Part shown: piece after piece, positions 25,647-34,783 of the stretch
Numbering within the stretch: the stretch's first letter is position 1
Layout: the number at the start of each line of letters is the position of its first letter
Origin: Oceaniglobus trochenteri
GTDB taxonomy: Bacteria > Pseudomonadota > Alphaproteobacteria > Rhodobacterales > Rhodobacteraceae
NCBI RefSeq assembly: GCF_020529025.1
Contig: NZ_JACNMM010000006.1
Coordinates: forward strand, 1-64,000
Direction of reading: 5' to 3'
Length of the DNA: 64,000 nucleotides
Position numbers and translations under genes: made by a program
Notes under the pieces: model-generated
Told to the model about the DNA's origin: nothing
Databases searched by the model: none
The model's input: the letters and a program-made list of their open reading frames with translations, nothing else

Positions 25647-26530
25647 TGGCTCAGCCTCGGGTTCAGGACGATGCGCAGACGGTCGCCCACGATGTTGATG
25701 GCAAAGACAAGAACCAGCAGCAGAAGGCCGGGATAGACGCTCATCCAGTAGGTGCCGGCCAGAAGCACCTGGTAACCGTTGGCAATCAGCAGCCCCAGCG
25801 AGGGTTCGGTGATCGGCAGGCCGATGCCAAGGAACGACAGCGTCGCCTCGGCGGCGATGGCATTGGCCACCTGGATCGTGCCGATCACGATCAGCGGCGG
25901 CAGGCAGTTGGGCAGCAGATGCCCGAACAGGATGCGCGGCGACGACAGGCCCAGGCAGCGCGCCGCCTCGACATAATCCTTGGCGGCCTCGACCATGGCG
26001 GTGGCCCTTACGGCGCGGGCGAAATAGGCCCATTGCACGAAGACCAGCGCCAGGATCACCTTGCCCGTGCCCTGCCCGAAAACGACAAGGATCATCAGCG
26101 CCACAAGGATCGTGGGAAAGCCCAGCATCAGGTCGACAAAGCGCATGATCGTCGCATCGACCCGCCCGCCCGCATAGGCCGCCAGCAGGCCCAGCGAGGT
26201 GCCCACCGCCAACGCCAGAACTCCCGCCGTGACCCCGACCGCAAGCGAGGTGCGCAGGCCATATAGCATGGCCGACAGCATGTCGCGCCCCTGGGTGTCG
26301 GTGCCAAGAAGGTAAAGCTGGCCGTTATAACCGCGCGACAGCGGCGGCAGCTTGCCGTCGAACAGGTCGATCTGCATCAGATCATAGGGGTTCTGGGGCG
26401 CAAGGATGGGGGCGAAGATCGCCGCCAGCACCAGCAAAAGGCAGATGGCCAAGGCCAGCGCGGCCTTGGGGCTGGCCACCACACCGCGAATGGAGCGTGC
26501 CAGAAGGCCCTGGGGCGCCAGCGCGATCAT
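25643..26530 (-). CDS. Oligopeptide-type ABC permease (DppC class)
   Basis: 295 residues from ATG 26530, overlapping the DppB-type stop by ATGA. It has an N-terminal membrane anchor, the periplasmic loop LLGTDTQGRDMLSAMLYGLRTSL, about six membrane helices, and the EAA coupling loop EAARCLGLSSPRILFGHLLPN. Length is normal for DppC. Confidence 0.94.
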   Translation of the reverse strand: MIALAPQGLLARSIRGVVASPKAALALAICLLLVLAAIFAPILAPQNPYDLMQIDLFDGKLPPLSRGYNGQLYLLGTDTQGRDMLSAMLYGLRTSLAVGVTAGVLALAVGTSLGLLAAYAGGRVDATIMRFVDLMLGFPTILVALMILVVFGQGTGKVILALVFVQWAYFARAVRATAMVEAAKDYVEAARCLGLSSPRILFGHLLPNCLPPLIVIGTIQVANAIAAEATLSFLGIGLPITEPSLGLLIANGYQVLLAGTYWMSVYPGLLLLVLVFAINIVGDRLRIVLNPRLSQ

Positions 26531-27498
26531 GCGGCACGCGCCCGCACGCGCGGGTCCAGCAGGGAATAAAGGACATCGACGATCAGGTTGATGACGATGA
26601 ACATTGCCACGATCACCAGGATGTAGGCCACGACGATGGGCCGATCCAGCGCGCCGATGCTGTCGATGATCAGCTTGCCGACCCCCGGCCAGGCAAAGAT
26701 CGTTTCCGTCACCACGGCAAAGGCAATCAGCGATCCGAACTCGACCCCGATCACCGTGACGATGGGGATCAGGATGTTCTTCATCACATGCACCAGAAGG
26801 ATGCGCGTCTCGCTCAACCCTCGTGCGCGGGCGAATTTCACGAAATCCAGCGGCATGGTTTCCTGCACGCCGGTGCGGGTCAGCCGGATGACCAGCGCCA
26901 GTTGCCCCAGCGCCAGATTGGTTGCGGGCAGGATCAGATGCGCCACCCCGTCCCATGTGGCAAAGCTGGTGCGCATGCCCAGAACCGTGCCGGTTTCCCC
27001 CCGCCCCGTCGAGGGCAGCCAGCCAAGAGCCACGGAAAACACCATGATCAGCATCATCCCCTGCCAGAAGTTCGGCATCGAGAACCCCAGGATCGAGCCT
27101 GTCATGATGGTTTCATCCACCCCCGACTGCGGCTTGGTCCCCGCCCAAAGGCCCAGGGGAATGCCAAGGATCAGCGAGATCATCAGCGCCGTGAAGGCCA
27201 GTTCCAGCGTGGCGGGCAGGCGTTCGAGGATCACGTCGACGGCGGGGCGGTTGTAGACGAAAGATCGGCCGAAATCGCCCTGCACCGCGTTGCCAAGGAA
27301 GGTGAAGAACTGCACCGGCAGGGGCTTGTCGAGCCCCAGCGATTGGGCGACGGCCTCGCGCTCGGCCATGGTGGCATCGCCGGGCAGCAGGATTTCAAGC
27401 GGATCACCGATGGCATAGACCCCGATGAAAACGATCACCGCCGTGGCCAGCAGCACAAGCGCGGCCTGGAAGATGCGGCGAATCACGAAAGCGGTCAT
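26527..27498 (-). CDS. Oligopeptide-type ABC permease (DppB class)
   Basis: 323 residues. The N-terminus is classic (FVIRRIFQAALVLLATAVIVF split). It has the GDFGRSFVYNRPAVDVI loop, about six helices, the EAA-like coupling segment FARARGLSETRILLVHVMKN and the C-terminal ending DVLYSLLDPRVRA. It is the first gene of the operon DppB-DppC-DppD-DppF-SBP-hydrolase and is divergent from the LysR gene at 27617. Confidence 0.94.
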   Translation of the reverse strand: MTAFVIRRIFQAALVLLATAVIVFIGVYAIGDPLEILLPGDATMAEREAVAQSLGLDKPLPVQFFTFLGNAVQGDFGRSFVYNRPAVDVILERLPATLELAFTALMISLILGIPLGLWAGTKPQSGVDETIMTGSILGFSMPNFWQGMMLIMVFSVALGWLPSTGRGETGTVLGMRTSFATWDGVAHLILPATNLALGQLALVIRLTRTGVQETMPLDFVKFARARGLSETRILLVHVMKNILIPIVTVIGVEFGSLIAFAVVTETIFAWPGVGKLIIDSIGALDRPIVVAYILVIVAMFIVINLIVDVLYSLLDPRVRARAA

Positions 27499-27564
27499 TC
27501 AGGCGGCCCCACGGCAGGAAGTTGACCTAGGGTGGCGTGGCTTGGCCGTTTATGCAATATGATG

Positions 27565-27584
27565 ATAGTTGATCCTGCAACTAT
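27565..27584. promoter_or_regulatory. Probable LysR operator between divergent operons
   Basis: Perfect 7-bp inverted repeat ATAGTTG-N6-CAACTAT in the 118-bp gap between the importer operon (start 27498, minus) and the LysR gene (start 27617, plus). LysR regulators usually bind such dyads and control the divergent operon. Confidence 0.6.
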
Positions 27585-27616
27585 GCACGATCCGCATAAC
27601 CACCGGAGCATCCGCC

Positions 27617-28522
27617 ATGCGCCTTGACCTGCTGGAAACCTACGCAACGGTGCTTGCCACCGGTTCGACCCAGGCCGCAGCACAGCGGTTGGGCCTGACG
27701 CAACCCGCCGTCAGCCGCCGTCTGGCGCAGTTCGAAGCCTCGGTCGGGCTGCGCCTGTTCCGCCGCGAGAAGGCGCGCCTTGTGCCCACCCGCGAAGGGC
27801 GGATGTTGCAGGAACAATTGCAGGGCCTGCTTGAGAATGCCCGCCGCCTGACGGCCCGCGCGGAAGAACTGCGCAGCGGGAATTCCCCCGAGATCGCCCT
27901 GCGCGTCGCCTTCCCGGCCAGCCTTGCCCTGCGGATGGTGCCGCAGATCGTGGCGCGCTTTCTGGCCAGCCACGACCGGGTGCGCATCGAGGTGCATACC
28001 GGCCCCTACGACACGATCGAACGCATGCTGATGGATGCCCGGGCCGAGATTGGCTTTCTGCGTGTGCCCGTCACCCAGGCGGGGTTGCGGCTGACGCCTG
28101 TCATCGGGTCCGACACGGTTTGCGTGATGCCGCGCGGCCACCCCCTTGCCGCCAAGCAGCGGATCGGAGTGCAGGATCTGCGCGGCGTGCCGATGATCCT
28201 TCTGGCGCGAATGCGCGCCCCCCGGCGCACCATCGACGATCTGTTCGCGGCGCAGGGCATAAGGCCCGATGTCCGGGTCGAGGCGCATTCCGTTTCCTCG
28301 GCCTGCGGGTTGGCGGCCGAGGGCGTTGGCGTGACCCTGGTGAACCGGTTGATGGCGATGGATTTTGCCGGAATGGCGGTGGAATTTCGCCCCTTCCATC
28401 CGACAATCCGGAACGATTTCGCCTTTGCGACCGCCGACCGCACGCCTCCGGGCGCGACGGCCGAAGCCTTCATCGCCCAGGCCTCGGGTTTCTTTCGCGC
28501 CCTGCCCCACGGCAACATCTGA
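27617..28522 (+). CDS. LysR-family transcriptional regulator
   Basis: 301 residues from ATG 27617, with GGAG 10 nt upstream. The N-terminal winged HTH reads LETYATVLATGSTQAAAQR then LTQPAVSRRLAQFEASVGLRLF. The C-terminal effector domain (about 90-295) opens ALRVAFPASLALRMVPQIV. It is divergent from the oligopeptide-type importer and hydrolase operon and probably controls it in response to the imported compound. Confidence 0.93.
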   Translation: MRLDLLETYATVLATGSTQAAAQRLGLTQPAVSRRLAQFEASVGLRLFRREKARLVPTREGRMLQEQLQGLLENARRLTARAEELRSGNSPEIALRVAFPASLALRMVPQIVARFLASHDRVRIEVHTGPYDTIERMLMDARAEIGFLRVPVTQAGLRLTPVIGSDTVCVMPRGHPLAAKQRIGVQDLRGVPMILLARMRAPRRTIDDLFAAQGIRPDVRVEAHSVSSACGLAAEGVGVTLVNRLMAMDFAGMAVEFRPFHPTIRNDFAFATADRTPPGATAEAFIAQASGFFRALPHGNI

Positions 28523-28530
28523 CGGAGCCG

Positions 28531-28569
28531 AAAACGAAAAGCCCCGGCGCAGATCACCTGCGCCGGGGC
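28531..28569 (-). terminator. Terminator of the leftward curlin operon
   Basis: 12-bp perfect stem (GCCCCGGCGCAG/CTGCGCCGGGGC, loop ATCAC). On the minus strand it is followed by TTTTCGTTTT. It sits between the convergent LysR and curlin genes; on the plus strand there is no T-tract. Confidence 0.9.
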
Positions 28570-28599
28570 CGTTGATGCAAAGTCTGGCGAAATGCGCCG

Positions 28600-30786
28600 T
28601 TACTGGCTGACGCCCAGCACGTTGAAGCTGCCGTTCTGGCTGAAGTTCGTCATGTTGGCCGAACCGTTCTGAACCACCGCAACCTGGTTGGCATCGCCAC
28701 CCGTGATCGAACCGACGATCGCGTTGTCCGACCCGGTCTGAAGGAAGGCGAAGGCGTTGCCGTTCGATTCCATGAACGTATCGCCAACCGTCAGCTGGAT
28801 CGAGTTTCCGGTGCCGGTCTGGAACATGTCGCCCGGGTTCAGGGTGCCCGAAACCGTCAGGGCATCGGCGCCGGTGAAGCCAAGACCGGTGTTGTTGTCA
28901 TCGCCATAGAGGGTGGCGGTGATCGTGTTGGCGGCCCCGAAGCCCAGGATCCCGTTGTGGGTCTGGTCAATATTCAGGGTGTTGTTGTCGCCCTCGCCGC
29001 CATTGGCACCGGCAATGGTGACGTTGGCGGTGTTCTTGCCGGACTGGTTCACGTCGATATCGTTGCGGTCGCCGCCGATAGTGACGTTGGCATTGCCGTT
29101 GCGGCCAGCCTGGGTGATGTCGACGGTGTTGTCGTCGCCTTCGTTGAAGGCGCCATCGATGCTGACCGTTGCGACGTTGTTGGACAGGAAGCCCGACTGG
29201 TCAAGGTTCACGATGTTGCCGTCACCGACAACCCCGAGTGTGCCGGTGTTGCCGCCATCCTGATTGGCCACGATGGTGTTGTTGTGGCCTTCATTGGCGC
29301 TGGTGTTGTCAGCCCCGCCGCTGATGTTCACGGTCAGGGTGTTGCCCCAGTTCTGGTTCGCGGTGACCGAGTTGTCATCGCCGGCGATGTCGACGGTGGC
29401 GGTGTTGGTCATGCCACCCAGGTTGAACTGGATGATCGCCACGTCGTTGTCGTCGCCTTCCGGTGTGCCGCCGATGGTCACGTCCGCCACGTTGCTGCCG
29501 GTCTGTGTCACGTCCACATCCGACCGGTCACCGGTGATGTCGATGTCCGAGGTGTTGGCACCGATCTGTGTCACGTCCACGGCGTTGTTGTCGCCCTGGC
29601 CGTTGTTGCCGTCGATCAGAACGTTCGAGTCGTTGCTGCCGAGCACGGACAGCTGGTTCACGTTCACGACGTTATCGTTGCCCGCGACTTCGTTGGCCGA
29701 GGTATTGCCGTCGGTGCCCGCCTGGGTGGTGGTGAGGCTGTTCATGTCGCCGACAACGCTGTCGGTGGCGTTGTTGTCGTTGTTGAACTGGGTGATGGCG
29801 GAATTGTTCGAACTGCCGACCACCGCAGACCCGGCCGAGTTGCCGTTGCCGCCGGAGAAAGTAAGCGGATCGGCGGCCTGGAGGACAGTGGTGACGTTGT
29901 TGTCGCCCACCTGCGATGCCGCGGCTTCGTTGCCATCGCCGATCGAATCGATGTCGGCATTGTTGCCGTCGCCGTCCTGTTCGGTGGCAAAGAGGTTGCG
30001 GTTGCCGGTCGCGTCATAGTTCAGAACGTTGCCGTTGCCCGACTGTGTGGCCGAGGATTGCTCCAGCCCGGTCGAACCCGCCGCACCGCCAAGCGCGAAG
30101 AGGCCGGTTTCGCGGTCCACCGGACCGGCGCCGTTGTCGTCGCCCGACTGGTTCAGGTTCATGCTGTTGCTGCTGCCGTCCTGAACAAGGCCGGTGCCGA
30201 TCGGCCCGCCGCGCTGGCCCAGGATGTTGCGGCTGCCGGTCTGCGTGATGTCCATGGTGTTGGCGCCGCCCGAGGCATCGCTGTTGGTCTGGCTGGTGTT
30301 GGCCACGAAGTTGCCGTTGCCGCCGTTCTGGTCGACCGTCAGCGCGTTCTGCGTGGTCGTCCCACCGGTCGCGCCGTTCTGCTGCACTTCGCCGACGCGG
30401 TTGTTGTTGGTGGTCTGGTTGATGGTGGCCGTATTGCGGTCGCCGATCTGGTCCAGGCCATCCCGACGGAAGCCGACCCAGTTCCGGTCGCCGGTCTGAT
30501 TCACGTCCAGAAGGTTGCTGTCACCCTCCTGGCGCATCGCATCCTGAAGCGCATCGCCCGGCACCGATGTGCCGGCGATGTTTTCATCCCCGGTCTGGTC
30601 CACGTCGGCATCGTTGGCATTGCCGATCTGGCGCAGCGCCGACTGGTTCTCGTCACCGTTCTGGACAATCAGCGCGGTGTTCGAGGTGCCGCTTTGCAGC
30701 GTGACTGCGGCGTTGTCATCGGCGGCCGCGGCACCCGCGGCAAGAAGGGCAATCGTCGATGCAGTTGCAAAATACCTGATCTTCAT
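28600..30786 (-). CDS. Very long curlin-repeat protein (728 aa)
   Basis: A Sec signal peptide ends near AAGAAAAD. The rest is almost entirely curlin-type repeats, with Gly-Asp/Asn-x-Asn turns separating short strands that end in Gln (for example ALIVQNGDENQSALRQIG and NADVDQTGDENIAG-like units). The family folds as a beta-solenoid amyloid. E. coli CsgA has 151 residues and five repeats; this protein is nearly five times longer, with dozens of repeat strands. It is the last of three leftward curlin genes, starting 24 bp after the preceding stop. Secretion through the CsgG pore encoded at 34784 and incorporation into a surface fibre are inferred from the family. Confidence 0.88.
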   Translation of the reverse strand: MKIRYFATASTIALLAAGAAAADDNAAVTLQSGTSNTALIVQNGDENQSALRQIGNANDADVDQTGDENIAGTSVPGDALQDAMRQEGDSNLLDVNQTGDRNWVGFRRDGLDQIGDRNTATINQTTNNNRVGEVQQNGATGGTTTQNALTVDQNGGNGNFVANTSQTNSDASGGANTMDITQTGSRNILGQRGGPIGTGLVQDGSSNSMNLNQSGDDNGAGPVDRETGLFALGGAAGSTGLEQSSATQSGNGNVLNYDATGNRNLFATEQDGDGNNADIDSIGDGNEAAASQVGDNNVTTVLQAADPLTFSGGNGNSAGSAVVGSSNNSAITQFNNDNNATDSVVGDMNSLTTTQAGTDGNTSANEVAGNDNVVNVNQLSVLGSNDSNVLIDGNNGQGDNNAVDVTQIGANTSDIDITGDRSDVDVTQTGSNVADVTIGGTPEGDDNDVAIIQFNLGGMTNTATVDIAGDDNSVTANQNWGNTLTVNISGGADNTSANEGHNNTIVANQDGGNTGTLGVVGDGNIVNLDQSGFLSNNVATVSIDGAFNEGDDNTVDITQAGRNGNANVTIGGDRNDIDVNQSGKNTANVTIAGANGGEGDNNTLNIDQTHNGILGFGAANTITATLYGDDNNTGLGFTGADALTVSGTLNPGDMFQTGTGNSIQLTVGDTFMESNGNAFAFLQTGSDNAIVGSITGGDANQVAVVQNGSANMTNFSQNGSFNVLGVSQ

Positions 30787-30810
30787 GGTCCTAATTCCCT
30801 TTTTTGGTGG

Positions 30811-32247
30811 TTAATTCTGTCGGATCAGCGCGTCGTTCAGCCGGCCTGACTGGGTCAGGCTGGCAATGTTGTCGTTTCCGGTCTGGATAAGCGTCGCGAT
30901 GTTCAGGTCGCCCGTCTGCGATGAAGCAGCCTGGTTGCCGCTGCCGGTGATGATGGCATTCAGTCGGTTGTCGTCACCGTCCTGCCGGGCGGCGAAAAGG
31001 TTGTCGCTGCCGGTGACCTGGAAATCCATCTCGTTGCGCAGGCCCCATTGGACAAAGAAGCCGGGGGTCATGCTCAGCCCCATATCGGTCAGGAAGCTGG
31101 CGCGCCCGTTGTTCCGGTCACCGGTAATGGACAGGGCGAAGAGGTTGTCGCCAAGCTGTTCGAGATTTCCGAAGTTGTCATCGCCCAGGATCGAGCTGCG
31201 CGCCTCGTTGGTGCCGCCGTTTCCGCTCAGGTAATCCTGCACCACGCGCAGGGTGTTGCGGTCACCCTCGATGCGGGCCTCGGCAAACCCGTCGCCCTGC
31301 TGGAAGACGTAGACGCGGTTGTCGTCGCTCTGGCCGATCAGGTCGACCACGGCGGTGTTGGTCACGATCTGGTCGATGCCCACTTCGTTGCCGTCGCCTT
31401 CGATCACCGCCATCTGGATGTTGTTCTCGGTGCCGTCCTGGCGCAGGCCCAGCTGGTTACCGTTGCCATTCACCACCAGCCGTCCGACATCGTTCATCCG
31501 GCCGCCCTGGCGGATGCCGAAACGGTTGTCGTCGCCGATGATGTCCAGCACCACCTTGTTGCCATAGATGCCCGGATCGACGGTATCGGCCTCTTGCAGG
31601 ACCGAACTGTCGGCGACCAGAGGCTCGCCCGCAAAGCCCGAAAGCGCCAGCCGCCCGTTGTTGGAGCCGAGGATGTTCACCTCGATCTCGTTCGGGCCTT
31701 CGCGCCCGGTGTCGTTCGAGCGTTGTTCGATCCGGTCGATGATGTTGTCGCGTCCGGTCTGCACGATCACCGCGCTTTGCGCCGCCTCGCCCGATTCCTG
31801 GATCTGGCGGACCGCGTTCACGATGTTGCGGTCGCCGGTCTGCTGGGTGATCGCCAGCGCGTTGGCCCCGTTGGTGACAAGCCCCAGAGATTGCTGGGTC
31901 ACGCTGCCGATGGTGTTGCCGTTGGAATCCTGGATGATGTCGATGGTGTTGAAGATCGACGTGGTGTTCCGGCGCCCCAGCTGCGACAGACCCGGCGCGG
32001 CAAGCCCGACGGTGTTGTCCAACCCGCGCTGGAAAATGCCGAGCGCGTTGTAGATGCCATCCTGCGTCATCGGGATCAGGTCGGAACCCGCAAGGTTGCG
32101 CTGTCCCGACTGGGTGATGATGGCTGAGTTGTCGGCGCCAAGCTGATCGATCAGCACGTCGTTGTCGCGGTTGCTTTGGGCCTGCGCATGACCGGCTCCG
32201 AGGGCCAGAAGGGCAAGGACAGAGGCGGCGCTTGAACGGAAACTCAT
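30811..32247 (-). CDS. Long curlin-repeat protein (478 aa)
   Basis: Signal peptide MSFRSSAASVLALLALG ending GHAQA. The mature part carries irregular curlin repeats (SGQRNLAGSDL, QTGDRNIVNAVRQIQ, QDGDDNRLNAIITGSGNQ) with longer spacers than its neighbours. It ends LTQSGRLNDALIRQN. Middle gene of three. The irregular repeats suggest a specialised or nucleating subunit rather than the bulk fibre protein, but this is a guess. Confidence 0.85.
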   Translation of the reverse strand: MSFRSSAASVLALLALGAGHAQAQSNRDNDVLIDQLGADNSAIITQSGQRNLAGSDLIPMTQDGIYNALGIFQRGLDNTVGLAAPGLSQLGRRNTTSIFNTIDIIQDSNGNTIGSVTQQSLGLVTNGANALAITQQTGDRNIVNAVRQIQESGEAAQSAVIVQTGRDNIIDRIEQRSNDTGREGPNEIEVNILGSNNGRLALSGFAGEPLVADSSVLQEADTVDPGIYGNKVVLDIIGDDNRFGIRQGGRMNDVGRLVVNGNGNQLGLRQDGTENNIQMAVIEGDGNEVGIDQIVTNTAVVDLIGQSDDNRVYVFQQGDGFAEARIEGDRNTLRVVQDYLSGNGGTNEARSSILGDDNFGNLEQLGDNLFALSITGDRNNGRASFLTDMGLSMTPGFFVQWGLRNEMDFQVTGSDNLFAARQDGDDNRLNAIITGSGNQAASSQTGDLNIATLIQTGNDNIASLTQSGRLNDALIRQN

Positions 32248-32279
32248 GACATCACCGGATTGGGAAATTGAGGTATGGA

Positions 32280-32303
32280 CCGGGCGAAGATTGCTTCGCC
32301 CGG
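32280..32303 (-). other. Intercistronic hairpin between first and second curlin genes
   Basis: Perfect 10-bp stem CCGGGCGAAG/CTTCGCCCGG with a 4-nt loop, in the 74-bp gap between the genes ending at 32322 and starting at 32247. There is no U-tract on either strand, so it looks like an mRNA stability or processing element or partial attenuator rather than a terminator. Confidence 0.6.
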
Positions 32304-32321
32304 CCCCGCGATACGGTCAGA

Positions 32322-33704
32322 TCAGTTCTGAACGATACCGGCGTTGTTGGCGCCGCCAGTCTGGTTGAACGAGGCGAAGTTGCCATTGCTCAGCTGGGCC
32401 ACGGCAGCCTGGTTGCCCGAAATGGCACCGGTGCTGTCCTGACGGCCAACGGTTTCGTTGCTGTCGCCCATCTGGTAGATCGAGAAGCCGTTGTTGTCGC
32501 CGATAACGTCCAGCGTCGCGATGTTCAGGTCACCGATCTGGCGGATTTCACCCGAGACAAGACCGTTGGCCGAGGCAACGGTGTCGGCATCCCCCGCGAA
32601 GGAGAAGGGCGAGCCGTTGAAGTTGCCCGTGATCGTCAGGTTGGTGGTGTTGGTGTCGCCCTGCTGGAACACACCGGCGTTGTTGCTGTTACCGGTCACC
32701 GCGCCCAGGTTCAGCGTGTTGAAGTTGCCGTCCTGGTAAACGCCGATCTGGTTGCTGTCGCCAGCCAGCGAAATGCCCACCGCGCTGTTGGAGTTGCCCA
32801 GTTGGGTGATCCCGAAGCCGTTGTCATCGCCGCTCATCGAGATGTTGGCATTGTTGTTCATGCCATCCTGAATGATCGCGCTGTTGGTTGCGCCGACGTT
32901 TCCGGCTGCATTGACCAGCTTGCCGGTTCCGTTGCCGCTGCCGTTCAGCACGCCGTTGTCTTCGCCGGTCTGCGAAACCACGGCGATGTTGCCGCTGCCG
33001 TCCTGATCGACCAGCGCGATCTGGTTGCCTTCACCCGACTGGTCAAGATCGGCCGAGTTGGCGGTGCCGTTCTGGAACACGCCACCATCGACGCGCGCGC
33101 CGCGGTCAGAGGTGCTGCCGCCAACGGTCTGGCTGCCGATGACGTTGGCGCCAAAGCCGCCCGGGCCGCCATTGGTGGAACGATCCTGCACGATGGTCAG
33201 GACGTTGGAATCGGCAGCATTCGCACCGGTTCCGGTGTTGATCTGCTCGATGACGGCGATGACGTTGCCAAAGCGGGTCTCGTTGCCGGTGCCCACGCCC
33301 GGCGCCGTAGCGGTCTGGGTCACGGTGGCCGAGTTGGTGGTGGCTGTCGCGCCGGCAGCGCCGGTCTGCTGCAGCACGTTCAGGAAGTTGGAGGTGGACG
33401 ACTGGGTGATGTCGGCCACATTGCGGTCACCGATCTGGTCGATGCCGGGGTTGCCGTTCTTGCTGGTGGCGCCGGCCTGGTTGCCATTGCCGGACTGATC
33501 CAGGTCGAAGTCGTTGTTGTCACCGGTCTGGGTGATGACGCCACCGGAACGACCGGCATTGTTGTTGTCGCCTGTCTGTTCGATCAGCGCGCTGTTCGAT
33601 GCACCTGTCTGCGACAGATACGCGTCGTTTCCATCGGCAAGGGCAGGAACCATCGACAGGGTCAGCGCTGTCGAGGCGGCGAGGGTAATTCTGGTCAATT
33701 TCAT
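32322..33704 (-). CDS. Long curlin-repeat protein (460 aa), first gene of the leftward operon
   Basis: 460 residues from ATG 33704, supported by GGGAG 6 nt upstream; the frame to 33761 lacks a site. Signal peptide ends MVPALA. The mature part is regular curlin repeats (SNSALIEQTGDNNNAG, DLDQSGNGNQAG, VYQDGNFNTLNLG) and it ends TGGANNAGIVQN. As promoter-proximal gene followed by a strong hairpin, it could be the most abundant subunit. Acts outside the cell as amyloid fibre if family behaviour holds. Confidence 0.88.
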   Translation of the reverse strand: MKLTRITLAASTALTLSMVPALADGNDAYLSQTGASNSALIEQTGDNNNAGRSGGVITQTGDNNDFDLDQSGNGNQAGATSKNGNPGIDQIGDRNVADITQSSTSNFLNVLQQTGAAGATATTNSATVTQTATAPGVGTGNETRFGNVIAVIEQINTGTGANAADSNVLTIVQDRSTNGGPGGFGANVIGSQTVGGSTSDRGARVDGGVFQNGTANSADLDQSGEGNQIALVDQDGSGNIAVVSQTGEDNGVLNGSGNGTGKLVNAAGNVGATNSAIIQDGMNNNANISMSGDDNGFGITQLGNSNSAVGISLAGDSNQIGVYQDGNFNTLNLGAVTGNSNNAGVFQQGDTNTTNLTITGNFNGSPFSFAGDADTVASANGLVSGEIRQIGDLNIATLDVIGDNNGFSIYQMGDSNETVGRQDSTGAISGNQAAVAQLSNGNFASFNQTGGANNAGIVQN

Positions 33705-34241
33705 GCTCTTCTCCCAAAGCGTTAAAGCAGGTGCTGCACACCTGATGGCGGCTTCAGACAAGGTTGGCTTTGTGGATCAGGGTATCGTTCGGCCAAAAGC
33801 CGGTTCAAATCCTGACATCAATCCGTTCTGAATTCGGTTTACCAGGAGGGCGACAAGCAGCGATGCCCCCGAGAAATCAATAAGCCGACAATCCACCCCG
33901 TCTAAAAACTCTTCCTGACAATTACCAAAGCGTCGTGTTCAAGGCAAACAATTTACAAAATATTGCCTTAATTGGAACGCATGTAACCGGAAGGCGAAAC
34001 GATCCGCTGGTATTGCAGTGATTTTTTCCTTTTCCGGAAGATACCAAATTCCGCAATTCAACCTAAGGTAGAATTAATTAATTGCAATTCCCTGTAAGTT
34101 GCGCGGCGGCAACAAAAACAAACCTGAATACCTTGGGTCATTCCAAAAGTTGCGAATCAGTGCTAATCCTCGGACACGGATTTTTTACCCGCAGTTCCGG
34201 CCGACAAGCCGCCCAGGAAGACGCGGGGCAAGAGGGACAGG
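33705..34241. promoter_or_regulatory. Divergent AT-rich control region of the curli locus
   Basis: 537 bp with no gene, strikingly AT-rich for this genome, between leftward curlins and rightward csgF. It holds a 7-bp inverted repeat AAGGCAA/TTGCCTT (33941-33947 and 33963-33969, arm starts 22 bp apart), a TACCAAAG word at 33923, ATACCAAATT at 34041-34050 (one mismatch to ATACNAAAGT) and the palindrome AATTAATTAATT near 34072. Promoters for both directions are expected here. Confidence 0.6.
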
Positions 34242-34727
34242 ATGAAGACTATATATAACGTATGCTGTCGGCGGATCGCGCTGGCCTCGGCTTTGGGGGT
34301 TTTGGCCCTTCCGGCACTGGCACAGGATCTGGTCTATACGCCGATCAATCCGTCCTTCGGCGGAAACAGCCTGAACTCCAGTCACCTTCTTTCCATTGCC
34401 AACGCACAACGCGATGCCACCGCCCGCGACGCCGATGATGGCAGCGGCAATGGCGACGGCACCGGCGGCGGTGGCGAAACGCCGGGCGTTTCCGATGCCG
34501 ATCTATTCGTCCGCCAATTGGAAGGGCGGCTTCTGTCGGCGCTTGCCGGTCAGGTCACTTCGGCAATCTTCGGGGATACGCCCCAGGATTCCGGTATCGT
34601 GACCTTCGGAACGACAACGGTTTCCTTTGACCGCTCCATTGACAGCATCCGGCTGGTCATCGCAGATTCGCTCGACGGGACAGTGACCGAGATCATCGTG
34701 CCTCAGCTGGTGACGGGCGGCTCTTGA
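34242..34727 (+). CDS. csgF: Curli assembly protein CsgF
   Basis: 161 residues. A signal peptide (1-29) ends LPALAQD. The mature N-terminus LVYTPINPSFGGNSLNSSHL is the CsgF hallmark; in E. coli this segment plugs into the CsgG pore. The C-terminal half (TVSFDRSIDSIRLVIADSLDGT) also fits. A Gly/Asp-rich insert (about residues 64-85, GSGNGDGTGGGGE) makes it longer than the 138-residue E. coli protein. It is followed 56 bp later by csgG in the same transcript. Confidence 0.95.
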   Translation: MKTIYNVCCRRIALASALGVLALPALAQDLVYTPINPSFGGNSLNSSHLLSIANAQRDATARDADDGSGNGDGTGGGGETPGVSDADLFVRQLEGRLLSALAGQVTSAIFGDTPQDSGIVTFGTTTVSFDRSIDSIRLVIADSLDGTVTEIIVPQLVTGGS

Positions 34728-34783
34728 GTGCGCCTGCCAATCGGGCCCGCGGGCCAGGAAATTCGAAGTCGAGGAACGAATAG

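Noticed and set aside
28957-30849. 630-codon plus-strand Val/Ala/Asp-rich frame
   Set aside because: Antisense of the 728-residue curlin-repeat gene.
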